From the NCBI GenBank assembly GCA_964036315.1, contig OZ038495.1:27897266-27961265 (forward strand): a stretch of 64,000 nucleotides of DNA, given 5' to 3'. This document shows positions 35,119 to 45,530 of the stretch, piece after piece. Within the stretch, counting starts at the first letter, position 1. Each line of letters starts with the position of its first letter. The notes under the pieces were generated by a model. It made no database searches. It was not told where the DNA came from and saw only the letters and a program-made list of their open reading frames with translations. The position numbers were made by a program, and so were the translations under genes. Source of the stretch: Acanthosepion esculentum. Lineage: Eukaryota > Mollusca > Cephalopoda > Sepiida > Sepiidae.

Positions 35119-35156
<38 letters not shown>
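34870..35156. repeat. Mixed (TA)n/(CA)n microsatellite bordering foldback D
   Basis: Alternating TA and CA/TACA runs over nearly 290 bp give four overlapping His-Thr-Tyr-Ile frames that are artefacts. Confidence 0.96.
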
Positions 35157-37204
35157 TAGGGTATGAAGCTTATATATCATAACGAAACAGTTTATACAAA
35201 TTAAATAGTAATGTTAATGAGATTAATGGCGAGATCACTTCGCTAACAAAACTTGAGGGATTAACTTACTGTCAATTACTTGAATCATAAGATATTCGAG
35301 TTGATGTCAAATGAAAGACACATGCCGAGTACTTTCAACAATTTCAAATTGTCATCTTCAGGGCGCAATTTTTTATCCATACATAGGCAAACACGAAGTC
35401 CTCTTGGAAGTCTTCATCTGTCGTACCTGTCTTTAAGAAATCTGGAGACCCTTCTGACACATTTACTACCGTTTTATCAGTCTCCTACCACTCTTCGGCA
35501 AAGTCTTTGAATCTTTAATCGCCGCCGAAATGGTTAAGCACCTTACATCGCATGATCTGCTCTCTGACAAGCAATATGCGTTCAGCTTTGCCCGATCTAC
35601 AGCTGATGTGCTCACGGCCATAATTGAATTTGTTTACCGAGCACTTCACAATAACGGAGAAGTTCGTGCCGTGGCTCTAGATATCTCGCGTTTGATAGGG
35701 TTTGACATGCCGGTCTCCTTCGTAAGCTTCAGGGATACGGTATTTAGGAACGATTATTTGATTTAATACAATCATTCCTGCCAAACCGTGTAATGAAAGT
35801 AGTCCTTAACGGATTCTCCTCCAGTTCCTTTCCCACGAACGCAGGTGTTCCTCAAGGCTCTATCCTGGGCCCTACACTTTTCCTTATCTTTATTAACGGT
35901 CTTCACTGTGTCATCAGTTCCCAAGTAGACATCTATGCAGACGACACTATTTACTCCTGCCTAAATAGCAAATATGGTATCGCTGACAAAACTAACATGG
36001 CCGTCGGTCAGGAAAAGTACCTCCAATCGGTTGGATGGTTAACTTTGATGCCCCCAAAACAAAACTGCTCTCAATTGCCCACCACAGAGAACCTTCCATT
36101 AGAATGTCTGATGTTCAACTCCACGAGACCGCCTCTCTGCGCCTGCTTGGTCTCCCACTCTCCACTGACCTGAGATGGGACAAATACATTGAATCAATAG
36201 CTGCATCTACCGCAAGGAAAGTTAGTTCTCTGTGTCACACCAGAACGTTTTTTTCGTCCGAGTCCATTTTTAAATCTATTAATTAAAAATTCACCCTTGC
36301 ATGGAATACTGCTGCCATATATGATCTGGAGCCCCCGCTGTTCATCTCAATGTCCTCGACCAAATCCAGAGACGGATATGCAATATGATTGGCCCTGATC
36401 TGGCATCTCGTCTACAGGACTACAAATACTTTCATGATAACTACTCCGACGAGCTACTTTCACTGGTTCCCAAACTGCATGAATTTAAACGTGCTACTAG
36501 GTTGGCATCTCGGTCCCACTTTTCCACTGTCGAAACCGTTTAATGTAGCTGTCTCTTCTACTCCAATAGCTTCATGTCTCGCACTTCCTGTCTGAGGAAC
36601 TCCCTTCCTCTTACTTGCTTCCCTGATAGCTATAATCTCTAACTATTCAGATGCCTTCATCTATTCCCCGTTCTTCTCTTCATCCTTTCCTTTATCACAC
36701 CTTTTAGTGTTGCTCCCACTTAAAATCTTTCAAAATACAAAACAAAACAAAACATATGTGTACACCAAAGGATGTTTTTTAATTATGCTATTTATTGACA
36801 GTTAACTATGTGTTTTCGAGCGTGCTATGTCGCGATTCTAGAGTTCTTGTTCAAGTCGATCAAGTGAGCATTTTGTTTGAATTTTGAACAGTTATAAATC
36901 CATTTTCTTATTACAGGTGTTTATCAGTTAACGTGAATTAGACTACCAATAAATAATATAATTAATAAAAAAACATGTTTCGGTCTATACATTTCGTTTT
37001 AGTGTTTGCCTGTGCATGGAAAAATTGCGCCTTGAAGATAACAATTTGAAATTGTTGAAAATACTCGATATATATCTTCCATCTGACATCTACTCGAATA
37101 TAAGCATCTTATTATTCAAGGAATTGTTGTAATTTAATCTCTCATTAAGTGATTTCGCCATTAATCACATTAACATTTCATTCTTTGCATAAATTCTTTT
37201 TTTA

Positions 37205-37206
<2 letters not shown>
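35157..37206. mobile_element. Foldback element, family D, split by a LINE
   Basis: The left arm (about 35190-35394) and right arm (about 37005-37190) are inverse copies. Shared blocks are AATGTTAATG, GATTAATGGCG, AATCACTT-like, CTTGAAT, ATAAGAT, TTTCAACAATTTCAAATTGT, GGCGCAATTTTT and GGCAAACAC. The left arm abuts the (TA)/(CA) tract ending at 35156 and the right arm abuts the TA tract at 37208, as in families A and C. The LINE at 35395-36757 starts exactly where the left arm ends. The remaining loop (36758-37004) has no coding content. Confidence 0.8.
35395..36757 (+). mobile_element. LINE (family J) reverse-transcriptase relic, 5' truncated
   Basis: The readable order in plus-strand frames is as follows. 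WKSSSVVPVFKKSGDPSD lies near 35404 and LPLFGKVFESLIAAE near 35490. Next come LTSHDLLSDKQYAFSF and ARSTADVLTAI near 35540-35620. VRAVALDIS near 35665 is the first catalytic Asp region, with the following FDRVWH-type segment deleted. VLNGFSSSSFPTNAGVPQGS and ILGPTLFLIFINGL lie near 35803-35900. DIYADDTIYS near 35930 is an intact YADD core. LDAPKTKLLSI-like text follows near 36040, then RLLGLPLSTDLRWDKYIESI near 36140, and IQRRICNMIGPDLASRLQ near 36363. Several frameshifts separate them. The 3' end has (AAAAC)n near 36735-36755. The motif set fits the Jockey/CR1 side of non-LTR elements. It is dead through frameshifts. Confidence 0.9.
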
Positions 37207-37207
<1 letters not shown>

Positions 37208-37274
<67 letters not shown>

Positions 37275-37275
37275 T
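37208..37275. repeat. (TA)n(TG)n compound microsatellite bordering foldback D
   Basis: TA run to about 37257 then a short TG run. Confidence 0.97.
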
Positions 37276-38619
37276 TGTGAGTGTGTGACGGCATGTACAG
37301 ATATGCATTCAAAAGCCAATGGAATTGTTTTCTTCAGTCCTCCCGTAATTCTACATTATAGAAAGTCTCTGTCTTTGCTTCGTTAAAAAAAATCCCAAAA
37401 TACTCGATAAATTGTTCTGTTATTATAGAAATAAATGGAATTTTTTAAAAATTTCTGCTATAACCAAACATGTATACTTTGAACTTATACACTGAAAAAG
37501 CTGCTTTGAACAATGAGTGATCTTATTTTCTTTCACACGTGATAGATTTTATGTATAGTTTTTTAAAAATCATCCGAACACTTGTTAATAACCGAGGGTT
37601 TCAGGATAGATACTTGCCGCATTTAATACATATAAAAATGACATAAGCGTATATCAGTGTTATCAGTGTGAAGACTAAGAAGTGTAAACTAACTCTCTCA
37701 AACAGTATTGTTTATTCAACTGTGGACTTCGTCAATCACAGTCGTTGAGTGAGTGTGTGGTTTTGGAGCTTTCTCCGAACATGAATTCTACATCGTCACA
37801 AGGATGAAGAAGTCTCTCGTCCTTCCCTTTCGGACAGGGTCTTATATATTCTGTCATCGCACGTGATTACAACTCTCGTTTTTGACCTGAAGACCATATT
37901 TACTTACGAGTTTCTTGATTTTATCAAAATGAACTTTCGTGTACAATTGATGTCGTATGATTTGTTTATTATTTGAATGTAAATGGCTGGCTGTTCGTTT
38001 CCGAGTATGTCAGTCCGTCCAATTTCCTTCACAAGCCTAGGCTCAGCCCGTGGAGTATGCTTTTCAGGCAATTCCTCCAAACATACCGCACACTGGTAAA
38101 ATCTTTCCAGGCCGATATTACCAACAAATTGACCAGATTAGAAACGAGATCTTATGATTGGAAACGCCAGTGTTCTAGACTCTCAGCCATTCACTGTATA
38201 TCAATAGAATTATTGCTACCTAACAATCTATATTTCTTGTAGCTACTCATACCGGGGATTTCTACTTGTATATTTTCCAAGTTCTTTTAGTTTTGCCAGC
38301 GTTATTGAAAACAGTATTAATGTAAATACAGACGGTTAAATCTTTTGCGCGCATTAGTAAACTGTAATTCAATAAAATTTCTATTTCCAACCCGTTTTAA
38401 AATAGTTGATTCTCCCTTTAGGCATTCCCTTCATTTTTTTCCGGTCACTGAAATCAATGTTCACATTTTATTTAATTTCAGAATCTAATTCGGGAATTTT
38501 TGAGATGGAAAAAAAAAGTAAAAGTTTCAAGTGTTTGGATAGAAATCTTTCTTAATGTTAAGGCTACTAGCTGCTTCCCTGCAACTTCAGTCAGTCACAG
38601 TAACACCCGCCAATAACCC
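37276..38619. other. Unannotated stretch
   Basis: The 89-residue plus frame at 37973-38242 has no recognisable motif. Nothing else was found. Confidence 0.45.
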
Positions 38620-38760
38620 GACTTTGATCGGTCGCGTTGCAGACCGGCGGCGCGCCGCAACGCCTGCTGCGCGCGCGACGTCGGTCGTGTGCCGCCCGCT
38701 GCGTGTTCCATCCCGAAACGACGGCAGCAACGCACCGCACCACGACCGACGGCTTGCTTG
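38620..38760. other. CpG-rich GC patch with an inverted repeat
   Basis: This is the only strongly GC- and CpG-rich segment in an otherwise AT-rich window. It includes GGCGGCGCGCCGC and CTGCGCGCGCGACG. GTCGGTCGTG at about 38680 is mirrored by CACGACCGAC at about 38741, so the patch can fold. Both strands are open here (129 residues plus at 38555-38944, 71 minus at 38587-38802). The Arg/Ala-rich translation reflects base composition. It may be a CpG island or the end of a GC-rich DNA transposon. Neither can be settled by eye. Confidence 0.55.
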
Positions 38761-39233
38761 GTCCAATTTGAAATACCCGCTGGGATTCGCTTTCTCTGAC
38801 AATTTCCTAAACTTTATGCACTTTATTCGACTCTTATTTGTCGATTATTTAGCACAGGTTTGTACCATTTTAAAACGTTCAGTCATGCGTAATCGTATTG
38901 GCTGGACATCAGGCTTTGCAGATGAGTCGCATTTTTACATTTAAGAAATTTTATTATCTTCTGTTCCTCCATCCAAGGACAAAAATAGAAACTTTTTACC
39001 AAGGCAGATATATCTATCATGAGCGGCAATGTTTGCATTTTTAGACGTTGTCACTATGTCTATGACTTTCTGCAATACTTTCCACATGTCATTTACATTC
39101 TTAAAGGAATTTTGTTTTTCCCATTTTCATCTCTTGAAATACTTTGAATTTTACCTCCCGTAGATATCGAGAGCCTATAACTCCTCAATATGCTGCGTTC
39201 TTAATATTATAACTGATTTCAATAAGCCACAGA

Positions 39234-39645
39234 TCGTGTCCTGAAGGGTGGTGCAATAAAACAGGTTGCAGATGAATTAAACGTAGCTGCAGAACGTGTG
39301 GGTTTTCAAATTGAGTTAGTTTGCCAGCCTCCAAAAAGTCCTGATCTCAATTCTCTTGATCTGGGTTATTTGAATGCAATTCAATCAATTCAGCACCAGT
39401 AAGCTCTAAATAATGTTGACCAGCTCATTGAAGCAGTGGAAGAAAGCTTCAATAAACTTCAGGAGTCGAAGCTTAACAATACTTTTCTAAGTTTGAAGTT
39501 AGCAATGGAACAAGTTATCTTAGTTGATGGCGATAACAACTATAATCTCCGGCACATGTCTAAAGAGAAGCTTGAAAGAGAAGGAAAACTTGAAGTATCC
39601 ATTTCTATTTCTGACGAGTTGCAACAAAAACTCTTCACGAAGTGA
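39234..39645 (+). mobile_element. Relic of a plant-type mariner-like transposase, C-terminal part
   Basis: One frame reads from about 39301: GFQIELVCQPPKSPDLNSLD, LGYLNAIQSIQHQ, a TAA stop at 39400, then ALNNVDQLIEAVEESFNKL, LNNTFLSLKLAMEQVI and GDNNYNLRHMSKEKLER. The SPDLNSLDLG-type motif carries the third acidic catalytic residue. The tail with NNY and HMSKEKLER is what I know from the plant/oomycete-type mariner-like transposases (the DD39D group), not from classic animal mariner. The first two catalytic residues are absent because only the last third remains. The preceding 39234-39300 is coding-like but not aligned. Confidence 0.72.
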
Positions 39646-39849
39646 CACTAATGTACTCATTATGGGCGTTGAAAGTAGAATCGGTTTTCAGAGTTCACGT
39701 TTTAGGATTAGTCTATTGTGTTCATTGTTGATCACTTCTATCTTTTTATGGTAAAAATGATTTGTCCTTACGAACCCTATATTTTTCAACTTTGCCATAT
39801 GACTTATCTTTACATTTGAAATCCCATAAAAGTGTAACTTTTCTCAAGG

Positions 39850-40449
39850 TTTGTACCTATATTATTGGATTGCGTGGGCAGTTCCAGCGGGTCATCATTC
39901 CTCTACAGTTGCATCTGTTTTTGAAATCCTGTTGACCTAACTGCATGTATTTTTCTATGATAGATGATAACATTTGATTAGCGCTAATAAAGTGTGTTCC
40001 AATGCTCTTGTTCAGAGCTATTGTAAACATATCCCATGTCCTTGCTTACATTTCATCTGACCAGCAACGGGTTCATGTCATTTTGTCTGCAAATTCTATT
40101 CTCTTCCTATGAAAAATTATATATGGATCTAAGTTTTGCTATCGTATCCAGCATTTCTCCTTTGGTATGTTTTGCTGCAGCTTTTGAATAGTTTAACTCT
40201 TCCGTCTATCGTCCTTAATTAAATTAATCGGTAAAATCTTCAATCTAGATGAGTTTTTTTATCAGCCTGTATAATGTTTAACGTGACTTTTAATGCATCT
40301 TCATATCTTATAGGAGGTCCTGACCCTATGCTATAATCGTTCATAATGTTTGTACTGTTGTATCTTACCTCCAAAATCATCATTAGTCCTTTAAGCTTTT
40401 TAAATATATTTTTATATTTCATTCTTTTTAATATCTTTCCAGTATTAAA
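39850..40449 (-). pseudogene. Coding-like minus-strand segments, family not recognised
   Basis: On the minus strand, three segments look protein-like in different frames. One covers about 40449-40240 (ILKRMKYKNIFKKLKGLMMI, then GSGPPIRYEDALKVTLNIIQ). One near 40175-40100 reads KAAAKHTKGEMLDTIAKLRS. One near 40040-39875 reads TIALNKSIGTHFISANQMLS, then KNRCNCRGMMTRWNCPRNP. Stops and frameshifts lie between them. They follow the LINE reverse-transcriptase relic at 40450-40900 on the same strand but do not match the LINE sequence I would expect next. I cannot name the family. Confidence 0.4.
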
Positions 40450-40900
40450 AATATTGGACTCTTTTCCGGGAATGGAATTTTTTATGCTGAGATTTATTTC
40501 CTTTCTGCATTCCAAACATACTATATTTCTCGAGTCTGAATTCCGTTCCGATATCTTAACTAAAATCCTTGTCTATTCGAAGAAGTATTTCGTATTATTC
40601 GTTTTTATTATTGGCAAACAATTCCATATCCTTCATGTACATCTTTCTGAAGAAATGGAGAATTTATATCCGTCTTTGCAATTCCGCAAGGTAATACTGA
40701 ACAGGGTCGTTATTAAGAAAAGTAAAACAAGTTGAAATAGCCATGAGAAATAGGTTTTCTTTTTTATATTCACCTTGGCTAGAGATTCTCCCGTAGGAAT
40801 GGGATTGGCCTCTCTTTTATGATTATTCAAACCAATACGCCATCGAGCAAAGAAAGAAAGGAATTTAAAAATAAACCAATTCAGCTTCAATTCAGCTTTG
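40450..40900 (-). mobile_element. LINE reverse-transcriptase relic, second LINE family
   Basis: On the minus strand the frame at 40890-40633 reads VNIKKKTYFSWLFQLVLLFL and ITTLFSITLRNCKDGYKFSI, which resembles the family segment around FQGDSLSP and LIPLS with the motif itself eroded. After a frameshift it continues as MYMKDMELFANNKNE, corresponding to the YMDD catalytic motif with the first Asp changed to Lys. A stop follows, then DIGTEFRLEKYSMFGMQKGN. The order and spacing match a non-LTR reverse transcriptase palm domain. It is inactive. It differs from the LINE family J found elsewhere in the window. Confidence 0.65.
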
Positions 40901-41587
40901 CTAACAAGTCATGAGGAAAGTTAGGATTACTAAAAGAGTGGACATCATTTAACTTCAGGGTTATGTTTTTACATTGTTAGAACCATGTTATAGCAGCAAC
41001 AAATAATTTTGAGTTCATTTAGTTCCCAAATGTATCAGATTGAAGGTATAATGAAATCAACTGCTAAATTTACGTGAGATCGTTTTAAATCTTGCATTAT
41101 AATGAAGGAAAGAAAAAAGTGAATAAGCCTACATTATCTGAGCAAAGTCTTACATTATGAAAATTTAAATTATCACAAAAAGCACTGCCTGCCCATACCC
41201 TAAATTTGTGTCTAACATTTTTGACTCGGGTGCAAACCAAACCTACTTCCAGTATTCTATTTTTTATCAACATGGCAGAATTCGGTATTAAAAAAAAACT
41301 GGAAAAGCTTGATATGCCTTAACCCAAACTAAAATAAACCGTCCTATATTTCTAACCATAGGTAAATTGCATTGATGAATAAGTCTGGTCACTCTACGGG
41401 TGCTACTGGTAATCCATAACCCAATACTATCTGCCTCATGGTCGGGTAATCGAACTGCTTTTTCTAGCAGTTTTTTCTGGTGACGAAGGTGGCAAGACAC
41501 AAACGAATTAAAAACACGAATTGTGGAATTGCGAATGAACGTTCTTGTAGGGTTAACAACTCTTTTAGCGCAATAGAGTATACTCCG
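40901..41587. other. Unannotated stretch
   Basis: The 101-residue minus frame at 41288-41593 shows no motif. Nothing else was recognised. Confidence 0.45.
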
Positions 41588-42010
41588 TTCCATATATAGC
41601 CAATGTGATTATGATATGGCATCATTGAGTGAAGTTCTATATATAGTGTTGTGGTGTCTTCCCTCTAATAAGGCTATTGTGGACTCTTCCACTTACTATA
41701 AATTTAGTAGGGAAAGAAGGCATCAAGGGAACAGTGATATAGACTGAATGCTGGTTAACCGACACACACTCCCAAGTCGTGTAACACACTTCTGTTGTAT
41801 GTACTGTTCAATACACAATTTATCTGCAACCTCTTGATTTGTTATTTCTTAACCATTACTTCGTCACAACATATAGCCAGTGTGATTATGATATGACATC
41901 ATTGAGTGCAGTTCCATATATAGCCTGTGTGATTATGATATGGCATCATTAAATGTAGTCCCATATATAGCCAGTGTGATTATGATATGGCATCATTGAG
42001 TTAAGTTCTT
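41588..42010. repeat. ~55-bp minisatellite interrupted by a solo LTR
   Basis: About four units with the core GTGATTATGATATGGCATC, CATATATAGCCA and TTGAGT occur at 41588-41646 and 41872-42010. The LTR at 41647-41871 splits the array inside one unit. Confidence 0.85.
41647..41871. mobile_element. Solo LTR, copy 2, with 5-bp target duplication
   Basis: It begins TGTTGTGG and ends TCACAACA, so the termini are an inverted TGTTGTG/CACAACA pair. It is flanked by TATAG at 41642-41646 and 41872-41876. Five-base duplications are normal for LTR retrotransposons. The sequence matches 7689-8100 except for the SINE there. No internal genes flank it. The retroelement superfamily cannot be told from the LTR alone. 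Confidence 0.88.
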
Positions 42011-42424
42011 TCCAGACCAGCGGTGACTAAACTTGCTTAATGTAAGAACCACAGACGATGAAGTTCAGATATTTGAGAACCGCAAAACATGACTAAAATT
42101 TACATATGTTTTTGTTACGTACGGATTAACACTAAACTTAGGTTTTCATACCCAGTGAATAATTATAAAGTTTGAAGTTTTTGTATCACGTCTGTGACCA
42201 AGTCAAGACTTCAAACTGGAAAACATCGGTTGTGGTTTGACCCGGAGAGGGATGGATTTCACCAGCTTTATTTGCTCAAGACACACACCACATCGACAGC
42301 TTTCAACCCAGATAAGCGGCTGGGACTAGTCAGGTGATGAGCTTTCATGGAACTGACGATGATTATTAAGTGCCATATCTGAACGAACAATTTTGATAAA
42401 ACACTTAATGGCGATAAGGTATAT
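42011..42424. other. Unannotated stretch
   Basis: Nothing recognised. One unusually GC-richer patch lies at 42225-42330. Confidence 0.4.
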
Positions 42425-42492
42425 ATTAAACTAATTTCAATTTTAAAGTTAAGGTGCTTGTTTCCGTTGGTAGTTGCATAATTAAAAGAAAA

Positions 42493-42884
42493 ATTTGTAG
42501 TTCCAACGAATGAATTATTTCCTGGGAATATTTCAACTAGATGTTGCTTGTTTTGGTCACTCCTTTAATTTGTGTAAAAACAGTGCAAAGAAACTCGAAA
42601 CGATTAAGAATTAAAATCAAGGAAAAAAAACGAGTTGATGACATTTACAAATTAAGGGCATATGCTTTTTTTAGCGAGGTCCATGCCTTATCCTTATCAA
42701 AGTTTGCCGAATTAAAAGAAAAACTTGTAGTTCAAACGAATGATTTAGTTTTTTTTCCTTGATTTGAATTCTTAAGCGTTTCTACTTTCTTTGTACTGTT
42801 TTTACTCAAATTAAAGGCAAGCAACAGCTAGTCGAAATATTTCCATTAAATAATCATTCGTTGGAACTACAAGTTTTACTATTA
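42493..42884. mobile_element. Foldback family E, copy 1
   Basis: The left arm 42493-42634 and right arm about 42748-42884 are inverse. The loop carries an additional direct copy of the arm tip (AAACTTGTAGTTC near 42720). Confidence 0.75.
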
Positions 42885-43165
42885 AATAATTTCAACTGTA
42901 CTCTAACAGAATATCGAGATTAGAACCGCTGATAAAATCTGATTTCCAACAAATAATGGATACACTCGTGTCTATTGATATTTCATAAATACTGCACCCC
43001 TGATTTTTTGTGTGAAAAATCTGATTTATTTTTTATAGAGCTCGTTTATAATATGACCCAGCTTCTCGGAAATACTAGTAGGCCTACCATAGTCAAATAT
43101 TGCAATACTGGGCATCATCTTGGACATATTCTATAGAAAATAAATAGTATAATTAAATGAAAAAT

Positions 43166-43437
43166 ACTTGTAGTTCCAACGAATAATTTATTTTATGGAA
43201 ATATTTTGACTAGCAGTTGCTAGTGTTGGTCACTTCCTTAATTTATGTAAAAACAGTGCACAGAAACTAGAAACGCTTAAGAATTCAAACCAAGGAAAAA
43301 AACCGAGTTGATGACGTTTACAAAGTAAGAGCAAGTTTCTAGTTTCTTTGCACTGCTTTACTCAAATTAAGGAGTGGTCAAGACTGGCAACTGCTGCTCG
43401 AAATATTTCCGTAAAATAAATCATTCGTTGGAACTAC
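43166..43437. mobile_element. Foldback family E, copy 2
   Basis: The left arm 43166-43300 and right arm 43333-43437 are inverse and match copy 1 across the arms. Confidence 0.75.
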
Positions 43438-43439
43438 AT

Positions 43440-43626
43440 TTTTTTTTAATCCTATCTAAGCTTTCGGCTTACAAAAGCCATCAAAGATGACAATTACATT
43501 ACAATAAATTAAACAATACACGTACATAGCAACAATGATAGTCTGTTTTGTTTGCATGGGAGATTTCCAAGCAACGACAAACTCGTGCATACGAAACGCT
43601 GGAAGAGTTCTACATAGACACACACA

Positions 43627-43690
<64 letters not shown>
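43440..43690 (+). repeat. Dispersed repeat, family P, copy 1, ending in a microsatellite
   Basis: CCTATCTAAGCTTTCGGCTT, ACAATTACATTACAATAAAT, GCAACAATGATAGTCTG and GTGCATACGA recur at 47575-47822 in the same orientation. Both copies end in a dinucleotide run: (TA)n(TG)n here, (TG)n there. Each is then followed by a GAACC-type sequence. Confidence 0.8.
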
Positions 43691-43693
<3 letters not shown>

Positions 43694-43770
43694 AACCCCT
43701 ATTTTTTTTTAATTATGCAACTACCAACGGAGACAAGCATCCTAACATTGAAAATAAATAGTATTAATTA

Positions 43771-44893
43771 ATTTTGTACAAAGTTACGCAAAATGGTGAG
43801 AAAAACCACTTAGTATAAAATATTTGATATTTCTTCCCTTTTGTCGCTACATGAAGAGCAGAACCTCATGTCCTATGACACTTAAAAGACATAATTTTAC
43901 CCATTTCAAAATTTCCTGTGTATAGTTCGCCCCCTATATTTTTTGCGTACAAAAAGTAAAATGTTGCACTATACTCAAGTATACTAAAACAATGCAGTTG
44001 TATACATGGACCTAATAACGAATTTAAATAATCATTATTTGAGGATGAAATGTCACATTCACACAACGCTGCACTTAAAGAACAATCGATAAGTTCACTT
44101 TCAGTGACTATTTACCAAACTCCACACAAGGCAAAATGTGTCACAAGTCCAATTTCTAACGTGGGACGTTCCGAGCCCGTAGATTCATGTCATCATGAAA
44201 TAATTTTTCTGTACTCTGTTTAAGTATTGAAATTTGTATATACTAATTTATTTATGATTACATTCTGTTTAAACCCAATTTTATGAATAATACGTGATAT
44301 CTTGCTTGATAACCGATCTTCACAATCCAGTAGTACATCTTTAAATAAGTTGTATATGAGAATGCAAAGAATGTTTTAGTAAATGTCTCTAGGAAATAGT
44401 AAAAACTACTGCAATGGTTAAAATAGAAATCTTTAAAAACAACAAAATTCGTGAAGGCTATAGACTATCAAGAAACTTTTATTCACGTGTAAAATAATAA
44501 ATCACTAAGATATACTGCATATGGTGTTAATATTTGGAATCTATATGTTTGGGATTTATTTTAATAATGTATGCCGTAGTTATTTACTGCATTACGTATA
44601 ACAGAGCAAAAGCTATTATAAATATTTGTATTAAACATTAATATTATTTTATTAAAACTCAAAATATATTGCTTATAAAATATAACCTGAATATTTTACT
44701 AATATCAATTGCTTAATGGCAGTTTTATTTTAAAAAGAACAACTTGCATAATAAAATCCGACATTGTACATTACCCTTTCTGCCTTTCAATCCCATTACA
44801 ACGAATTTATTCTTAATATTTTTAATGCAAAACAGTATTTTTCGTTTCTAATCTACTAATATCCAAACTAATATGCGAAAGAAAGTGATACTT
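43771..44893. other. Unannotated AT-rich stretch
   Basis: No gene. A short segment at 44165-44195 with GAGCCCGTAG resembles SINE family Q but is too short to call. Confidence 0.5.
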
Positions 44894-45237
44894 CTGTCTA
44901 TATCTCTGAGATGAGGTATTATGATGACTTGCATTATTTACATTATTCGAATTGTTAACCTCATCTTCATTGCCATATTCACAACGTTTCGGCCGTTGTA
45001 CGCGTTGACATTCGTCAGGTGATTGAAATTTTGAACCAAACCCTTTATTTCGTCCACCGGGGTAGATTTTTCTAGTTCCACATGCCATGCATTTTCTAGA
45101 TGTCTCAGTTATTTCCTTTTAGCTCAACTCTCCAAATTTTTTGTTCACCACTGTTGTGGCCTGGTATTGAACTCACAACTCTTTGGGTCTAGTCACTGGA
45201 TCTAACCAACGTCTTTATCCACTAGGACACAGCACGT
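44894..45237 (-). mobile_element. tRNA-derived SINE, family S, copy 3a (near complete)
   Basis: On the minus strand, a tRNA-like head at about 45237-45150 contains TGTGTCCTAGTGGATAAAG (box A region) and GTGAGTTCAATACC (box B region). The body has GGTGGACGAAATAAAGGG, CGAAACGTTGTGAATATG and GATGAGGTTAACA, and the tail has CTCAGAGATATAGACAGA. It is the most complete family S copy together with 46695-46970. It is joined head-to-head to 45238-45418. Confidence 0.8.
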
Positions 45238-45418
45238 GGAACTAGAAAAATCTACCCCGGTGGACGAAATAGAAGGTTCGGTTCGAAATTCCAATCACCT
45301 GAAGCGGGCTGGAGTGTACAACAGCCGAAACGTTGTGAATATGACAATGAAGATGAGGACAACAGTCCGAATAATGTAAATAATGCAAGTAATAATAATA
45401 TCTTATCTCAGAGATCCA
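45238..45418 (+). mobile_element. SINE family S body, copy 3b (inverted partner)
   Basis: CTACCCCGGTGGACGAAAT, CGAAACGTTGTGAATATG and GATGAGGACAACAGTCCG appear in plus orientation directly after the head of copy 3a. No tRNA head lies between them. Confidence 0.78.
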
Positions 45419-45530
45419 ATCACCTGAAGAATGCCGGAGCGTACAACAGTCGAAACCTTGTGAATATGATAATGAAGATGAGGATAACAGTCCGAATAAT
45501 GTAAATAATATAAGTAAAGTCATACTTGAT
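45419..45530 (+). mobile_element. SINE family S body, copy 3c (tandem partial)
   Basis: A further partial body (AATCACCTGAAGAATGCC, GATGAGGATAACAGTCCG) follows 3b in the same orientation. Confidence 0.75.

Larger units (their letters stand above)
42425..43770. mobile_element. Composite nested foldback element (families E)
   Basis: Outer inverted ends: 42447-42485 (GGTGCTTGTTTCCGTTGGTA then GTTGCATAATT) is mirrored at 43708-43745 (AATTATGCAACTACCAACGG). Inside lie two smaller foldbacks of one family. The first is 42493-42884 (arms TTGTAGTTCCAACGAATGA / TCATTCGTTGGAACTACAA, inner block AACAGTGCAAAGAAACT). The second is 43166-43437, with the same arms and a shorter loop. A dispersed repeat and a (TA)n(TG)n tract (43440-43690) fill the right side. 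No transposase was found. Confidence 0.75.

Noticed and set aside
38555..38944. A 129-residue plus frame that could suggest an exon
   Set aside because: The Arg/Ala-rich half comes from the CpG-rich patch, the opposite strand is open too, and the remainder has no domain.
40346..40735. A 129-residue hydrophobic plus-strand frame
   Set aside because: The opposite strand at the same place carries LINE reverse-transcriptase motifs, so this frame is the antisense shadow.
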